Source: Limnohabitans sp. MORI2 (GTDB lineage Bacteria > Pseudomonadota > Gammaproteobacteria > Burkholderiales > Burkholderiaceae_C). From it: a stretch of 64,000 bases of DNA. Below the pieces are notes generated by a model, which saw only the letters and a list, made by a program, of their open reading frames with translations, was not told where the DNA came from and did not search any database. The position numbers and the translations under genes were made by a program. The stretch covers positions 372,001 to 436,000 of the forward strand of contig NZ_AP027058.1 of NCBI RefSeq assembly GCF_027925025.1, in the 5' to 3' direction. This document shows positions 1 to 7,751 of the stretch, in pieces (position 1 is the stretch's first letter; each line of letters opens with the position of its first letter).

Positions 1-621
1 AAAGGCTTGGTCGGTTTGGCTTACTACGAGCTAGGCTTTCGTCACATCACCAACGGCAAGCGCGCCATCAACAAAGTGTCTGACCTCGAAGGTTTGAAGT
101 TGCGTGTGATTCCTAACCCGATCAACGTCGATTGGGTGAAGGCCTTGGGTGCCAACCCCACACCGCTGCCATTCCCCGAGTTGTATGCCGCGTTAGAGCA
201 AGGTGCTGTGGACGGCCAAGAAAACCCCATCCCCACCATCAACAGCGCTAAGTTGTACGAAGTGCAAAAGCACATGGTGCTGACCGCTCACCAATACAAC
301 CCACAGTCTGTGATCATCAGCAAAAAGTTCTGGGACACCCTGAGCGCTGCTGAGAAAAAAGTGGTGGCTGATGCTGCAACCGAGTCAGCCAAGTTCCAAC
401 GCGAAACTGCTCGCAACTTGGAAGCCAGCTTGTTGGCTAATTTGAAGAAGAACGGCATGCAAGTCACACAATTGCCCGAATCCGAGATGTCCATCTTGCG
501 CGACAAAATGCGTCCTGTCACAGCGAAGCACGGCGTGAACGTGGGTCAAGATGTGGTGAAAGAGTTGCAAGCTGAAATTGACAAAGTGCGAACAGCCGCA
601 GCCGGTAAAAAGTCGAAGTAA
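1..621 (+). CDS. TRAP transporter solute receptor, DctP family (5' partial)
   Basis: Periplasmic solute-binding subunit of a TRAP (tripartite ATP-independent) importer. Only the C-terminal 206 residues are in the window; frame 1 is open from base 1, so the gene starts upstream. The DctP signature is visible: an Arg-containing strand (LRVIPNP, the family's carboxylate-binding region), then GANPTPLPFPELYAALEQG and VDGQENP. The DctQ/DctM membrane subunits are not downstream, so they must lie before the window. A strong terminator follows. The next genes encode quinate/shikimate-type enzymes on the same strand, so the ligand may be quinate, shikimate or a related acid; that is inferred from position only. 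Confidence 0.93.
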   Translation, partial: KGLVGLAYYELGFRHITNGKRAINKVSDLEGLKLRVIPNPINVDWVKALGANPTPLPFPELYAALEQGAVDGQENPIPTINSAKLYEVQKHMVLTAHQYNPQSVIISKKFWDTLSAAEKKVVADAATESAKFQRETARNLEASLLANLKKNGMQVTQLPESEMSILRDKMRPVTAKHGVNVGQDVVKELQAEIDKVRTAAAGKKSK

Positions 622-634
622 TTGACTTCGCGAT

Positions 635-667
635 GCTTCGCCGCTAGGTAGCGGCGAAGCTTTTTTT
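635..667 (+). terminator. Rho-independent terminator after the TRAP receptor gene
   Basis: A perfect 11-bp inverted repeat (GCTTCGCCGCT at 635-645, its complement at 650-660) with a 4-base loop AGGT is followed by seven T residues at 661-667. It lies 13 bases after the stop codon at 621 and 20 bases before the aroQ-like start. It separates the receptor from the enzyme genes at least partly. Confidence 0.9.
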
Positions 668-687
668 GTTGAAACAAAGGCCTTGTT

Positions 688-1131
688 ATGAAAATTTTGG
701 TTCTCAATGGCGTCAATCTGAACATGTTTGGCAAACGCGATCCCAAGCATTACGGCACGACCACGCTCGCACAGATTGACGAGCGACTCCAAGCCCTCGG
801 CAAAGAGCTGGGTGCCGAGGTGGAATGTTTCCAAACCAATTTCGAAGGCGAGATGTGTGAACGCATCCATCGTGCATTCACAGACAACGTGAGCGCGGTA
901 CTCATCAATGCAGGCGCTTGGACGCACTACAGCTACGGCATTCGTGATGCCTTGGCTATGTTGACTTGTCCCATCATTGAGCTACACATGTCCAATGTGC
1001 ACGCACGCGAGGCGTTCCGTCATGTGTCGGTATTTTCCGAAGTTGTGCGTGGCCAAATTTGTGGATTCGGTGCAGACAGCTATGAACTGGCTTTGCGTGC
1101 TGCCGTGTCTGCCGTTCAGTCATCCAAATAA
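688..1131 (+). CDS. aroQ: Type II 3-dehydroquinate dehydratase, probably catabolic
   Basis: Reversibly dehydrates 3-dehydroquinate to 3-dehydroshikimate. At 147 residues it has the usual type II length. The opening NGVNLNMFGKRDPKHYG carries the catalytic Tyr of the flexible loop; NAGAWTH and HMSNVHAREAFRH carry the expected Asn and His residues and the substrate-binding Arg. Several normally constant positions differ: NGPNLN reads NGVNLN, NHEG reads NFEG, NPGAYTH reads NAGAWTH. This fits a diverged catabolic paralogue (QuiB-like) rather than the biosynthetic housekeeping copy. Start ATG 688 has AAGG upstream. It leads a same-strand run of five genes, next gene 3 bases away. Confidence 0.85.
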   Translation: MKILVLNGVNLNMFGKRDPKHYGTTTLAQIDERLQALGKELGAEVECFQTNFEGEMCERIHRAFTDNVSAVLINAGAWTHYSYGIRDALAMLTCPIIELHMSNVHAREAFRHVSVFSEVVRGQICGFGADSYELALRAAVSAVQSSK

Positions 1132-1134
1132 ATC

Positions 1135-1986
1135 ATGAGCAAGCATGGTATTTCCATCAATGGCAACACACAGTTGATTGCCCATATTGGCTACCCCACG
1201 CACACGTTCAAGTCACCCATGATCTACAACCCGTACTTCGCCAGTGCGGGGGTCAATGCGGTGGTGGTGCCCATGGGTTGCCAAACGCCTGACTACCCGG
1301 TGTTTTTGAAATCGGTGTTCAGCCTCACCAATATTTGCGGTGCGCTCATCACCATGCCTCACAAGGTGGTGACGGTGGGCTTGCTCGATGAAGTCACGGC
1401 CACTGTGCGCGTGGCTGGTGCTTGCAACGCGGTCAAAAAGCTTTCAGATGGCCGTTTGGTGGGCGATATGTTTGACGGCGCTGGCTTTGTCCGCGGCGTG
1501 CAACGCAAAGGCTTTGACCTCGCAGGTAAACGCGTGTTGGTGGTCGGCTCGGGCGGCGTGGGCTGCGCGATTGCGGCGTCGCTCGCGGGCGCAGGCATTG
1601 CGGCCATCAGCTTGTTTGATGTGAACACCGCATCTGCCGAGGCCTTGGGCCAACGCCTGAAACAAAACTACCCACAGATCGATGTGCGCACGGGTTCGAA
1701 CGACCCCGCTGACCAAGACTTGGTGGTCAACGCCACACCCATGGGCATGAACGAAGGTGATCCCTTGCCGATGGATGTGTCTCGCATTTCACCCGATGCC
1801 TTTGTGGGCGAAGTGGTGATGAAAACCGAAATGACAGCCTTTTTGCAAGCCGCTAAAAACCGTGGCTGCCGTGTGCAGGTGGGTTCAGATATGCTGTTTG
1901 AACAAATCCCTGCTTATTTGGAATACTTCGGCTTGCCCACAACGACCGCTGAAGTGCTGCGCGATGTCGCGCAGCTGAGTTACTAA
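1135..1986 (+). CDS. Shikimate/quinate dehydrogenase-like oxidoreductase (AroE family)
   Basis: Rossmann-fold dehydrogenase of the shikimate dehydrogenase family, 283 residues. The N-terminal substrate domain has KSPMIYN (the SxSP-type motif) and TMPHK with the catalytic Lys at 77; Asp114 in GDMFDGAGF is the partner acid. The dinucleotide loop is GSGGVG (138-143), and strand 2 ends in FDVN with Asp162, which suggests NAD rather than the NADP preferred by AroE with its NRT motif. NATPMGM (199-205) is also conserved. An NAD enzyme beside a dehydroquinase and a dehydroshikimate dehydratase argues for oxidation of quinate or shikimate in catabolism. Which of the two is oxidised cannot be told. 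Confidence 0.8.
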   Translation: MSKHGISINGNTQLIAHIGYPTHTFKSPMIYNPYFASAGVNAVVVPMGCQTPDYPVFLKSVFSLTNICGALITMPHKVVTVGLLDEVTATVRVAGACNAVKKLSDGRLVGDMFDGAGFVRGVQRKGFDLAGKRVLVVGSGGVGCAIAASLAGAGIAAISLFDVNTASAEALGQRLKQNYPQIDVRTGSNDPADQDLVVNATPMGMNEGDPLPMDVSRISPDAFVGEVVMKTEMTAFLQAAKNRGCRVQVGSDMLFEQIPAYLEYFGLPTTTAEVLRDVAQLSY

Positions 1987-2003
1987 TTTTCTTGGAGTCC
2001 ACG

Positions 2004-2882
2004 ATGACCTTGCAATCCACACACCGAGAGTCTGTGCCTGATATGCCCAACCGTTTGGGCTTAGAGGGGATTGAGTTCATCGAATACGCCACCAGCCGCC
2101 CACAAGCGCTGGGTCAAGTGTTGGAGAACATGGGCTTTCGCCCTGTGGCGCGTCATCGCTCGCGTGAAGTCACGTTGTACCGCCAAGGCGGCATGAACTT
2201 GGTGGTCAATGCCAGCCCCGATGATGCGCGCGTGAGCGCCACCAGCGATGGCCAACCCGTCATCTCGGCCGTGGCCTTTCGCGTGCGCGATGCCTTGCAA
2301 GCGCACACCCGCTGCATGGACCTCGGTGCATGGAGCGTGAGCAGTCAAGCGCAAGCGATGGAGCTGCACATTCCCGCCATCCACGGACCAGGTGGTAGCC
2401 GCTTTTACTTTGTGGATCGCTGGCAAGAGTTCTCGATTTACGACATCGACTTCAAACCCATCCCCACGGTGGACCAACACCCAGAAGCGACGGCTGGCAT
2501 GAGCTACTTTGGTGTGGTGCAGTACATCGGTGCAGGCCGCAGCGCAGACTGGCTAGCGTACTTCGAACACATGTTTGATTTCAGCTTCGTCCCTGATGAC
2601 CAACGCTTTGGCATCTTGCCCAAAGGTAAGTTGATGAAGAGCCCGTGTGGCAACTTCTTGTGGCAACTCATCGAGCCCGATCCTTGGATGGATGCAGATG
2701 AATCACCTGAATGTCTGCAACGCATTGGCCTGGGCGCGAAAGATGTCGGCGCAGCCGTGACGGCGCTCAAAGCTCGCGGTGTGGAGTTTGTTGAATCCAC
2801 CCAGTTGCACCCAGAAGACCGTGGCGCGCTCACACGCAGCGCTTTGGGCTCGGTGTCATTTGAGTTGGTTCACAAAGATTAA
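2004..2882 (+). CDS. VOC/HPPD-like protein, probable detached C-terminal half of a QuiC-type enzyme
   Basis: 292 residues with two tandem vicinal-oxygen-chelate modules, like 4-hydroxyphenylpyruvate dioxygenase (HPPD). The start is ATG 2004, not the in-frame TTG at 1992, because GGAG (1994-1997) sits correctly before it. The residues that should bind iron are mostly absent: where HPPD has His, this protein has Gly170 (YFGVVQY) and Arg240 (LQRIGL); only Glu287 (FELVHKD) remains. Dioxygenase activity is therefore unlikely. In Pseudomonas QuiC1 an HPPD-like domain is fused behind a TIM-barrel dehydroshikimate dehydratase; here the barrel is the next gene, so this may be its separate partner. The residue alignment was done by eye. 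Confidence 0.72.
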   Translation: MTLQSTHRESVPDMPNRLGLEGIEFIEYATSRPQALGQVLENMGFRPVARHRSREVTLYRQGGMNLVVNASPDDARVSATSDGQPVISAVAFRVRDALQAHTRCMDLGAWSVSSQAQAMELHIPAIHGPGGSRFYFVDRWQEFSIYDIDFKPIPTVDQHPEATAGMSYFGVVQYIGAGRSADWLAYFEHMFDFSFVPDDQRFGILPKGKLMKSPCGNFLWQLIEPDPWMDADESPECLQRIGLGAKDVGAAVTALKARGVEFVESTQLHPEDRGALTRSALGSVSFELVHKD

Positions 2883-2894
2883 GAAGGCCACGCC

Positions 2895-3776
2895 ATGAAC
2901 TTACTCGACGGTTTCGGCATGGACACCATCACGATGGCGGGCTCTTTGGAAGCCAAGCTGTCGGCGATGAAAGACGCAGGCTTCTCGCAAGTCATGCTCA
3001 TGGCGCGTGACTTGGTCACCCACCCCGGCGGCGTGCCTGCTGCGGTGGCAGCAGTGCAGGCCAGCGGTTTGCGCCCCACAGGTTTCCAAGTGTTGCGCGA
3101 CTTTGAAGGTTTGTCGGGCCACTTGCATGGCTACAAAGTAGACATTGCCAAATCGATGCTGGAGATGTGTGCGGCCACGGGCAGCAAAGTGTTGCTCGCG
3201 TGTTCATCCACCTCACGCCACGCGACAGATGACTTAGATCACATCGCACGCGATTTGAAAAAGCTCGCCATGCTGGCCTTGCCTTTGGGTATCAAAGTGG
3301 CCTATGAAGGTTTGTCATGGGGCCGCACCGTCAACGAGTTCACCACCTCGTGGGATGTGGTGTGCCGCGCCGATTGCCCAAACCTCGGCATCGGCATTGA
3401 TTCCTTCCACATCTTTGCAGCCAACACGCCGCTGGATGCGATTGAAGACCTCGACCCCGAGAAAATTTTCTTGGTACAACTGTCTGACTTCATGTGGCAC
3501 GAAACGCCCACGTTTGAAGATCGCATGACCACGGCACGCACTTTCCGCGTGTTCCCAGGCGAAGGCGTGCACAGCGAAGCTTTGGCCGATTTGGTGCTGC
3601 GCTTGGACCGCATTGGCTATCGCGGCGACTACAGCTTTGAAGTCTTCAACGACGACTACCAACAACTCCCCTTGGCCACCGTGGCCGAGCGCGCGCGCAA
3701 GAGCGCCACATGGTTGCACGACAACGTGCTGCACCGCTCAGCCCCATTGCCAGCTTGGACACGCACACACGCTTGA
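2895..3776 (+). CDS. 3-dehydroshikimate dehydratase, TIM-barrel (QuiC/AsbF-like)
   Basis: Sugar-phosphate-isomerase-type TIM barrel (AP endonuclease 2 family) of 293 residues, expected to convert 3-dehydroshikimate to protocatechuate. Metal ligands expected for the family are present: Glu138 (AYEGLSWG), Asp169 and His172 (GIDSFHIF), Gln195 (LVQLSDF) and Glu249 (YSFEVFND). ATG 2895 follows AAGAAGG with good spacing, 12 bases after the VOC gene. Hydroxypyruvate isomerase or inosose isomerase folds look alike, so the assignment leans on the neighbouring dehydroquinase, SDH-like and HPPD-like genes. Protocatechuate ring-cleavage genes are not in the window. Confidence 0.78.
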   Translation: MNLLDGFGMDTITMAGSLEAKLSAMKDAGFSQVMLMARDLVTHPGGVPAAVAAVQASGLRPTGFQVLRDFEGLSGHLHGYKVDIAKSMLEMCAATGSKVLLACSSTSRHATDDLDHIARDLKKLAMLALPLGIKVAYEGLSWGRTVNEFTTSWDVVCRADCPNLGIGIDSFHIFAANTPLDAIEDLDPEKIFLVQLSDFMWHETPTFEDRMTTARTFRVFPGEGVHSEALADLVLRLDRIGYRGDYSFEVFNDDYQQLPLATVAERARKSATWLHDNVLHRSAPLPAWTRTHA

Positions 3777-3778
3777 CT

Positions 3779-4780
3779 ATGAAACAACGCCAACTCGGTC
3801 CCTACAAAGTTTCAGCCATTGGCCTAGGCTGCATGAATCTCAGCCACGCTTACGGCGCGCCACCTGCGCCTGAAGTGGGTGAGGCGCTCATTTATCGTGC
3901 CTTGGACCTCGGCGTGACGATGTTTGACACCGCAGCCTTGTATGGCTTTGGCACCAACGAGTTGTTGGTGGGCAGGGCGCTCAAAGCGCATCGCCATGAG
4001 ATTACTTTGTGTAGCAAAGGTGGCATGGCCGGTGTGTCGTTCCCGGATGGTGTGAAGCGCGTGATTGATGGCCGCCCCGAGACGCTGCGCAAAAACTGTG
4101 AAGACAGCTTGTCGCGTTTGGGCACCGATGTGATTGACCTGTACTACCTGCACCGCTGGGACAAACAAGTGCCCATCGAAGACAGTGTGGGCGCACTGAG
4201 CGACTTGGTGCGCGCAGGCAAGATTCGCGAGATTGGGTTGAGCGAAGTCTCGGCCACTATGCTGCGCAAAGCGCATGCGGTGCACCCCATTGCAGCCGTG
4301 CAAACCGAATACTCGCTGTGGACACGCAACCCTGAAATTGCCGTGCTCAAAGCTTGCGAAGAACTAGGCGCGACCTTTGTGGCCTTCAGCCCCGTGGCGC
4401 GTGGGTTCTTGTGTGGTGATTTGCGTGATGTGAGTACCTTGGCTGCCAATGACATTCGACGCGCTATGCCTCGCTTCGCGCCTGATACTTACGCCGCCAA
4501 TTTGCCTTTGCTGGATGCCTACCAAGCTATTGCGCAAGAAGTGGGTTGCACACCCGCTCAACTGGCTTTGGCTTGGTTGCTGCACAAAGATGACAAGCTC
4601 ATCCCCATTCCCGGCACACAAAACATCCATCACCTCGAAGACAACATCGCTGCGGCTGATGTGGTGTTGTCGGCTGAGCAGATGCAACGCTTAGAGGTGC
4701 TCGTCAATCAGCAGACGGTGAAGGGGCCGCGTTACAACGCGTTGAACGCCTCTGAGGTGGATACCGAAGAATTCGTTTGA
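3779..4780 (+). CDS. Aldo/keto reductase
   Basis: NAD(P)H-dependent aldo/keto reductase, 333 residues, (beta/alpha)8 barrel. The catalytic tetrad can be read: Asp in FDTAALYG, Tyr in the same motif, Lys in LCSKGG, His in YYLHRWD. The C-terminal cofactor pocket IPIPGTQNIHHLEDN is typical of the YajO/IolS-like branch. ATG 3779 lies 2 bases after the barrel gene's stop, so the two are co-transcribed and probably translationally coupled. Its substrate is unknown; a role in the quinate/shikimate route is inferred only from operon membership. It converges on bioY with a 10-base gap and no clear terminator. Confidence 0.88.
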   Translation: MKQRQLGPYKVSAIGLGCMNLSHAYGAPPAPEVGEALIYRALDLGVTMFDTAALYGFGTNELLVGRALKAHRHEITLCSKGGMAGVSFPDGVKRVIDGRPETLRKNCEDSLSRLGTDVIDLYYLHRWDKQVPIEDSVGALSDLVRAGKIREIGLSEVSATMLRKAHAVHPIAAVQTEYSLWTRNPEIAVLKACEELGATFVAFSPVARGFLCGDLRDVSTLAANDIRRAMPRFAPDTYAANLPLLDAYQAIAQEVGCTPAQLALAWLLHKDDKLIPIPGTQNIHHLEDNIAAADVVLSAEQMQRLEVLVNQQTVKGPRYNALNASEVDTEEFV

Positions 4781-4790
4781 GTCAGCGATC

Positions 4791-5351
4791 TCAGCGACCC
4801 AAGCGCCAGTCTGGCAGACCACGCGCCACGGTGTGAACCACGCTGGCGCACACTGCGCACTTGATCAAGTCGCCCGGCACAAACACCAAGGTGCCCATGA
4901 TGGCTTTCTCAAGAGGTAAATTGGCGATGTTGACCAAGCCGATCACGCCAAACACGTGCACCACCAACAAGCCACCAATGGCAGAAGCAATGAACGCACT
5001 GATAGCAGCGCTGCGCGGCGAGCTGGTGGGCAATGTGTGCATGATCCATCCCGCGACAAATGCGCCAACAGGCCATCCGATGAGATAGCCACTCGTGGGG
5101 GCAAAGAATGCGCTGATACCACCGCGCCCGCCTGAGAGCAAGGGCAAGCCAATGGCGACCGCCGCAAGGAATAGTCCCAAAGCTTGAAGTGCGCGTTTCG
5201 GCCCCAGCATACAACCCGCCAGCATGACGCCTAAGGTTTGCATGGTGATGGGGACGCCCAGGGGTAAATCGATTTTGGGAATCAAGCCCAACACAGCAAT
5301 CAACGCAGCGAAGAGCGAAACCAAGGCGATGGACAAAGAGGATGTGTTCAT
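4791..5351 (-). CDS. bioY: Biotin ECF transporter, substrate-binding subunit BioY
   Basis: S component of an energy-coupling-factor importer for biotin. The 186-residue protein is strongly hydrophobic with about six membrane segments. It shows the BioY hallmarks: a loop reading GVPITMQTLGVMLAGCMLGP near residues 30-50, and GGRGGISAFFAPTSGYLIGW, which carries the biotin-pocket region. The start at 5351 (MNTSSLSIAL) matches family N-termini and leaves 22 bases to the upstream stop; an in-frame ATG at 5411 would overlap bioN. No biotin synthesis genes are nearby, so the locus looks dedicated to uptake. Confidence 0.92.
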   Translation of the reverse strand: MNTSSLSIALVSLFAALIAVLGLIPKIDLPLGVPITMQTLGVMLAGCMLGPKRALQALGLFLAAVAIGLPLLSGGRGGISAFFAPTSGYLIGWPVGAFVAGWIMHTLPTSSPRSAAISAFIASAIGGLLVVHVFGVIGLVNIANLPLEKAIMGTLVFVPGDLIKCAVCASVVHTVARGLPDWRLGR

Positions 5352-5373
5352 AAAAAGAATGAGGTTTTTAGCT

Positions 5374-5967
5374 TCAGCGCTGAAAGCGCACATGAAGGGT
5401 GTCCGCCACACGTCTTGCGGCTACAAGCATGTGGATGGTAAGTGGTGCCAGTATTTTAAAACCGCCAGCCTTGCCTGTACGTAATCGATGAGCTTCATCC
5501 AAACGGCGCCACACGATGAAAAAATGCTCAGTGAATCGCAGCATCAATGCCACTTGTAATGACAAACGTTCGGGGTGCATGCCCAAGAGTCTCGTGGGCG
5601 CAAGTAGCCATTCGAACACTGCTAGCAAATCTGTGTGACGCGTGGTCAGCGTGAGTGCCAAACCCATCAAAGTCGTGCAAAGCAAACGCAACACGCTGAT
5701 CACCCCTACCCAGGGTTGCTGCATGTAAACGTGAAACAGGCCAATCAATAGGCTGGTGATGCCCAAAGCGATGAGCAAAGGTAGCGTCCGCTTCGCGGTA
5801 CGACCCAGCGATGCAAACATGAGGATACAAACGCCCGCGCTGGCAAACAACACGGGCAACTCTTGCGAGGCAAAAACACCTATGCCTAAAAGGGTCAACA
5901 CCAATAGTTTGAAGCCCGCAGGCAAACCATGTAACCAAGTCGGGTGATCGCTGTACAGGCTGCCCAT
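5374..5967 (-). CDS. bioN: Energy-coupling factor transporter transmembrane protein, BioN (EcfT)
   Basis: T component that links the BioM ATPase to BioY in the inner membrane. 197 residues with four or five hydrophobic segments and a C-terminal cytoplasmic helix region where EcfT coupling helices lie (FFIVWRRLDEAHRLRTGKAG). The start MGSLYSDHPTWLH at 5967 follows the bioM stop by 2 bases (TGA-AC-ATG). N-termini with this short Pro-containing segment before the first helix are usual for BioN. Confidence 0.88.
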   Translation of the reverse strand: MGSLYSDHPTWLHGLPAGFKLLVLTLLGIGVFASQELPVLFASAGVCILMFASLGRTAKRTLPLLIALGITSLLIGLFHVYMQQPWVGVISVLRLLCTTLMGLALTLTTRHTDLLAVFEWLLAPTRLLGMHPERLSLQVALMLRFTEHFFIVWRRLDEAHRLRTGKAGGFKILAPLTIHMLVAARRVADTLHVRFQR

Positions 5968-5969
5968 GT

Positions 5970-6683
5970 TCAGACTTTGCCCATCCGCGCGGCGACATCT
6001 GCTTCGTATTGCGCGCACACCTGAACGCCCAGACCATCCGAACGTACATGCCCTTTGTCCAACCAGATGACTCGTTCAAAGTGACGCACATGATCAAGCA
6101 CATGCGTCGACACAATGATTTGCTGCGAGGCCGCATTGATCTCGTGGCGGAGTAAGGCTTGTCCCGGTAGGTCAAGGCTGGAAAACGGCTCGTCGAGCAA
6201 AAGAGTGCGATGCCCACCAATCAGCAAAGCCAGCCAGCACACATGCTGACGCTGCCCTTGGCTCAAGCTACCAATCGCGCGTTGCGCCCAGTCTGCCAAT
6301 CCGCGGGCGGCCAACCACGTGCGCACCTGTGTTTGCGTTTGTGCACGCGACAGGTTCAGGTGGCGCAGGCTGAGTGCCAATTCTTCTTCGACGGTGGGGA
6401 AAATGATTTGCTCGTCGGGGTTTTGAAACATCATGCCCACGACAGGCGCAGCGTGTTGATCGTCTGACGATGGCACATGCACACGCCCTGAATCTGGTTG
6501 ATCCAATCCGCAAATCAAACGAAACAAACTGCTCTTGCCAGCCCCGTTGTCACCGATCAAACCAATGCGTGACGCATTGAATGTCAAGCTCAACGAGTGA
6601 AACACCGTGGTATTGCCACGCTGCAAGGTCACGTCATCAAGCGTGATGTTTGCGTTCGCCGAAAGTTTGGTCGTTGAATTCAA
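5970..6683 (-). CDS. bioM: Biotin ECF transporter ATPase BioM
   Basis: ABC-type ATPase of the biotin importer, 237 residues. Walker A GDNGAGKSS, Q-loop MMFQNPDEQIIFPTVEEE (the ECF-type Q-loop), signature LSQGQRQHV, Walker B TLLLDEPFSSLD and the switch His in VSTHVLDHV are all present. The only credible start is TTG at 6683: an in-frame stop lies about 36 bases upstream with no ATG or GTG between, and no strong Shine-Dalgarno is seen, so expression may be low. It heads the minus-strand bioMNY operon and is divergent from the amino acid importer at 6834. Confidence 0.9.
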   Translation of the reverse strand: MNSTTKLSANANITLDDVTLQRGNTTVFHSLSLTFNASRIGLIGDNGAGKSSLFRLICGLDQPDSGRVHVPSSDDQHAAPVVGMMFQNPDEQIIFPTVEEELALSLRHLNLSRAQTQTQVRTWLAARGLADWAQRAIGSLSQGQRQHVCWLALLIGGHRTLLLDEPFSSLDLPGQALLRHEINAASQQIIVSTHVLDHVRHFERVIWLDKGHVRSDGLGVQVCAQYEADVAARMGKV

Positions 6684-6833
6684 GGCTGAGGGGGCGTGTG
6701 CTGTTTTGAAAAGTCAGATTATCGTTGGAGCCAATTTGCGGCTTGAAACCGCAAGTGAGGTAAGTAATTTCCCCATGGCTGCACTCTCTAGAATGTAGAT
6801 TTACCCATTCATTCACCTCAACTGGAGCAACTC
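6684..6833. promoter_or_regulatory. Divergent intergenic region between bioM and the gltI-like gene
   Basis: A 150-base gap holds promoters for both directions. On the plus strand TTGAAA (6743-6748), 16 bases, then TAATTT (6765-6770) resembles a sigma-70 promoter; TAGAAT at 6789-6794 is an alternative -10 without a good -35. GGAG in CTGGAGCAACTC is the ribosome site for the receptor gene. No palindromic operator stands out. Confidence 0.35.
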
Positions 6834-7733
6834 ATGAAAAAGCAGTTCGTTACCTTGGCCGTAGCCACTTTGTTGGCAGGCACCGCTTTCGCGCAAGCCA
6901 ATGACACCATCGCCAAAGTCAAAGCCGCAGGCTCAATCACCATGGGTGTGCGCGACTCTTCAGGCGCTTTGTCTTACACCTTGGGTGACGGCAAGTATGT
7001 GGGTTATCACGTTGAGATTTGCCAACGCATCATTGCCAACCTCGAAAAAGCAGCTGGCAAAAAGCTGGAAGTGAAGTACACCCCTGTTACTTCACAAAAC
7101 CGCATTCCTTTGGTTGAGAACGGCACAGTCGACATCGAGTGTGGCTCCACCACCAACAACGAAGCGCGCCAAAAACAAGTGGCGTTCGCCTACACCACCT
7201 ACGTGGAAGAAGTGCGCATCGCGGTCCGCGCTAACTCGGGCATCACCTCCATCGCTCAGTTGAATGGCAAGAACGTGGCCACCACCACCGGTACTACTTC
7301 TGTGCAATTGCTGCGCAAGAACGAGCGCGCTACTGGTGTTGACTTCAAAGAAGTGTTCGGCAAAGACCATGCAGACAGCTTCTTGTTGCTCGAGTCTGGC
7401 CGCGCTGACGCGTTCGTGATGGACGGCCAAATCTTGGCTGGCAACATTGCTAACTCCAAAACTCCCGCTGATTTCAAGATCGTGGGCGAAGTGTTGAACG
7501 TTGAGCCGATCGCCATCATGTTCCGCAAGGACGACCCAGCTTTCAAGAAATTGGCTGACGACACCATCGCCGGTTTGGCCAAATCTGGCGAGCTCGCCAA
7601 GCTGTACGACAAGTGGTTCACACAACCTATTCCTCCTAAGAACATCAAGCTGGGCATGCCTGCCAGCGATGCCAACAAGGACGCTTGGAAGAACTTGAAC
7701 GACAAGCCAGTCGAAGCCTACGCCAAGAAGTAA
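6834..7733 (+). CDS. gltI: Glutamate/aspartate-type ABC transporter solute-binding protein
   Basis: Periplasmic receptor of a polar amino acid importer, 299 residues. A Sec signal peptide ends at AFA (residue 20). The mature protein opens with NDTIAKVKAAGSITMGVRDSSGALSY and continues with the SBP family 3 pattern GYHVEICQRI and IPLVENGTVDIECGSTTNN, as in GltI. Downstream are two permeases and an ATPase in order IJKL, so the set is complete. Glutamate or aspartate is the likely ligand by resemblance; other dicarboxylic or polar amino acids cannot be excluded. Confidence 0.9.
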   Translation: MKKQFVTLAVATLLAGTAFAQANDTIAKVKAAGSITMGVRDSSGALSYTLGDGKYVGYHVEICQRIIANLEKAAGKKLEVKYTPVTSQNRIPLVENGTVDIECGSTTNNEARQKQVAFAYTTYVEEVRIAVRANSGITSIAQLNGKNVATTTGTTSVQLLRKNERATGVDFKEVFGKDHADSFLLLESGRADAFVMDGQILAGNIANSKTPADFKIVGEVLNVEPIAIMFRKDDPAFKKLADDTIAGLAKSGELAKLYDKWFTQPIPPKNIKLGMPASDANKDAWKNLNDKPVEAYAKK

Positions 7734-7751
7734 TTTCAGAAGCGACAAAAC

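Noticed and set aside
2004..2882. 4-hydroxyphenylpyruvate dioxygenase as the product
   Set aside because: Two of three iron ligands appear replaced, the protein is shorter than true HPPD, and its neighbours belong to quinate/shikimate breakdown.
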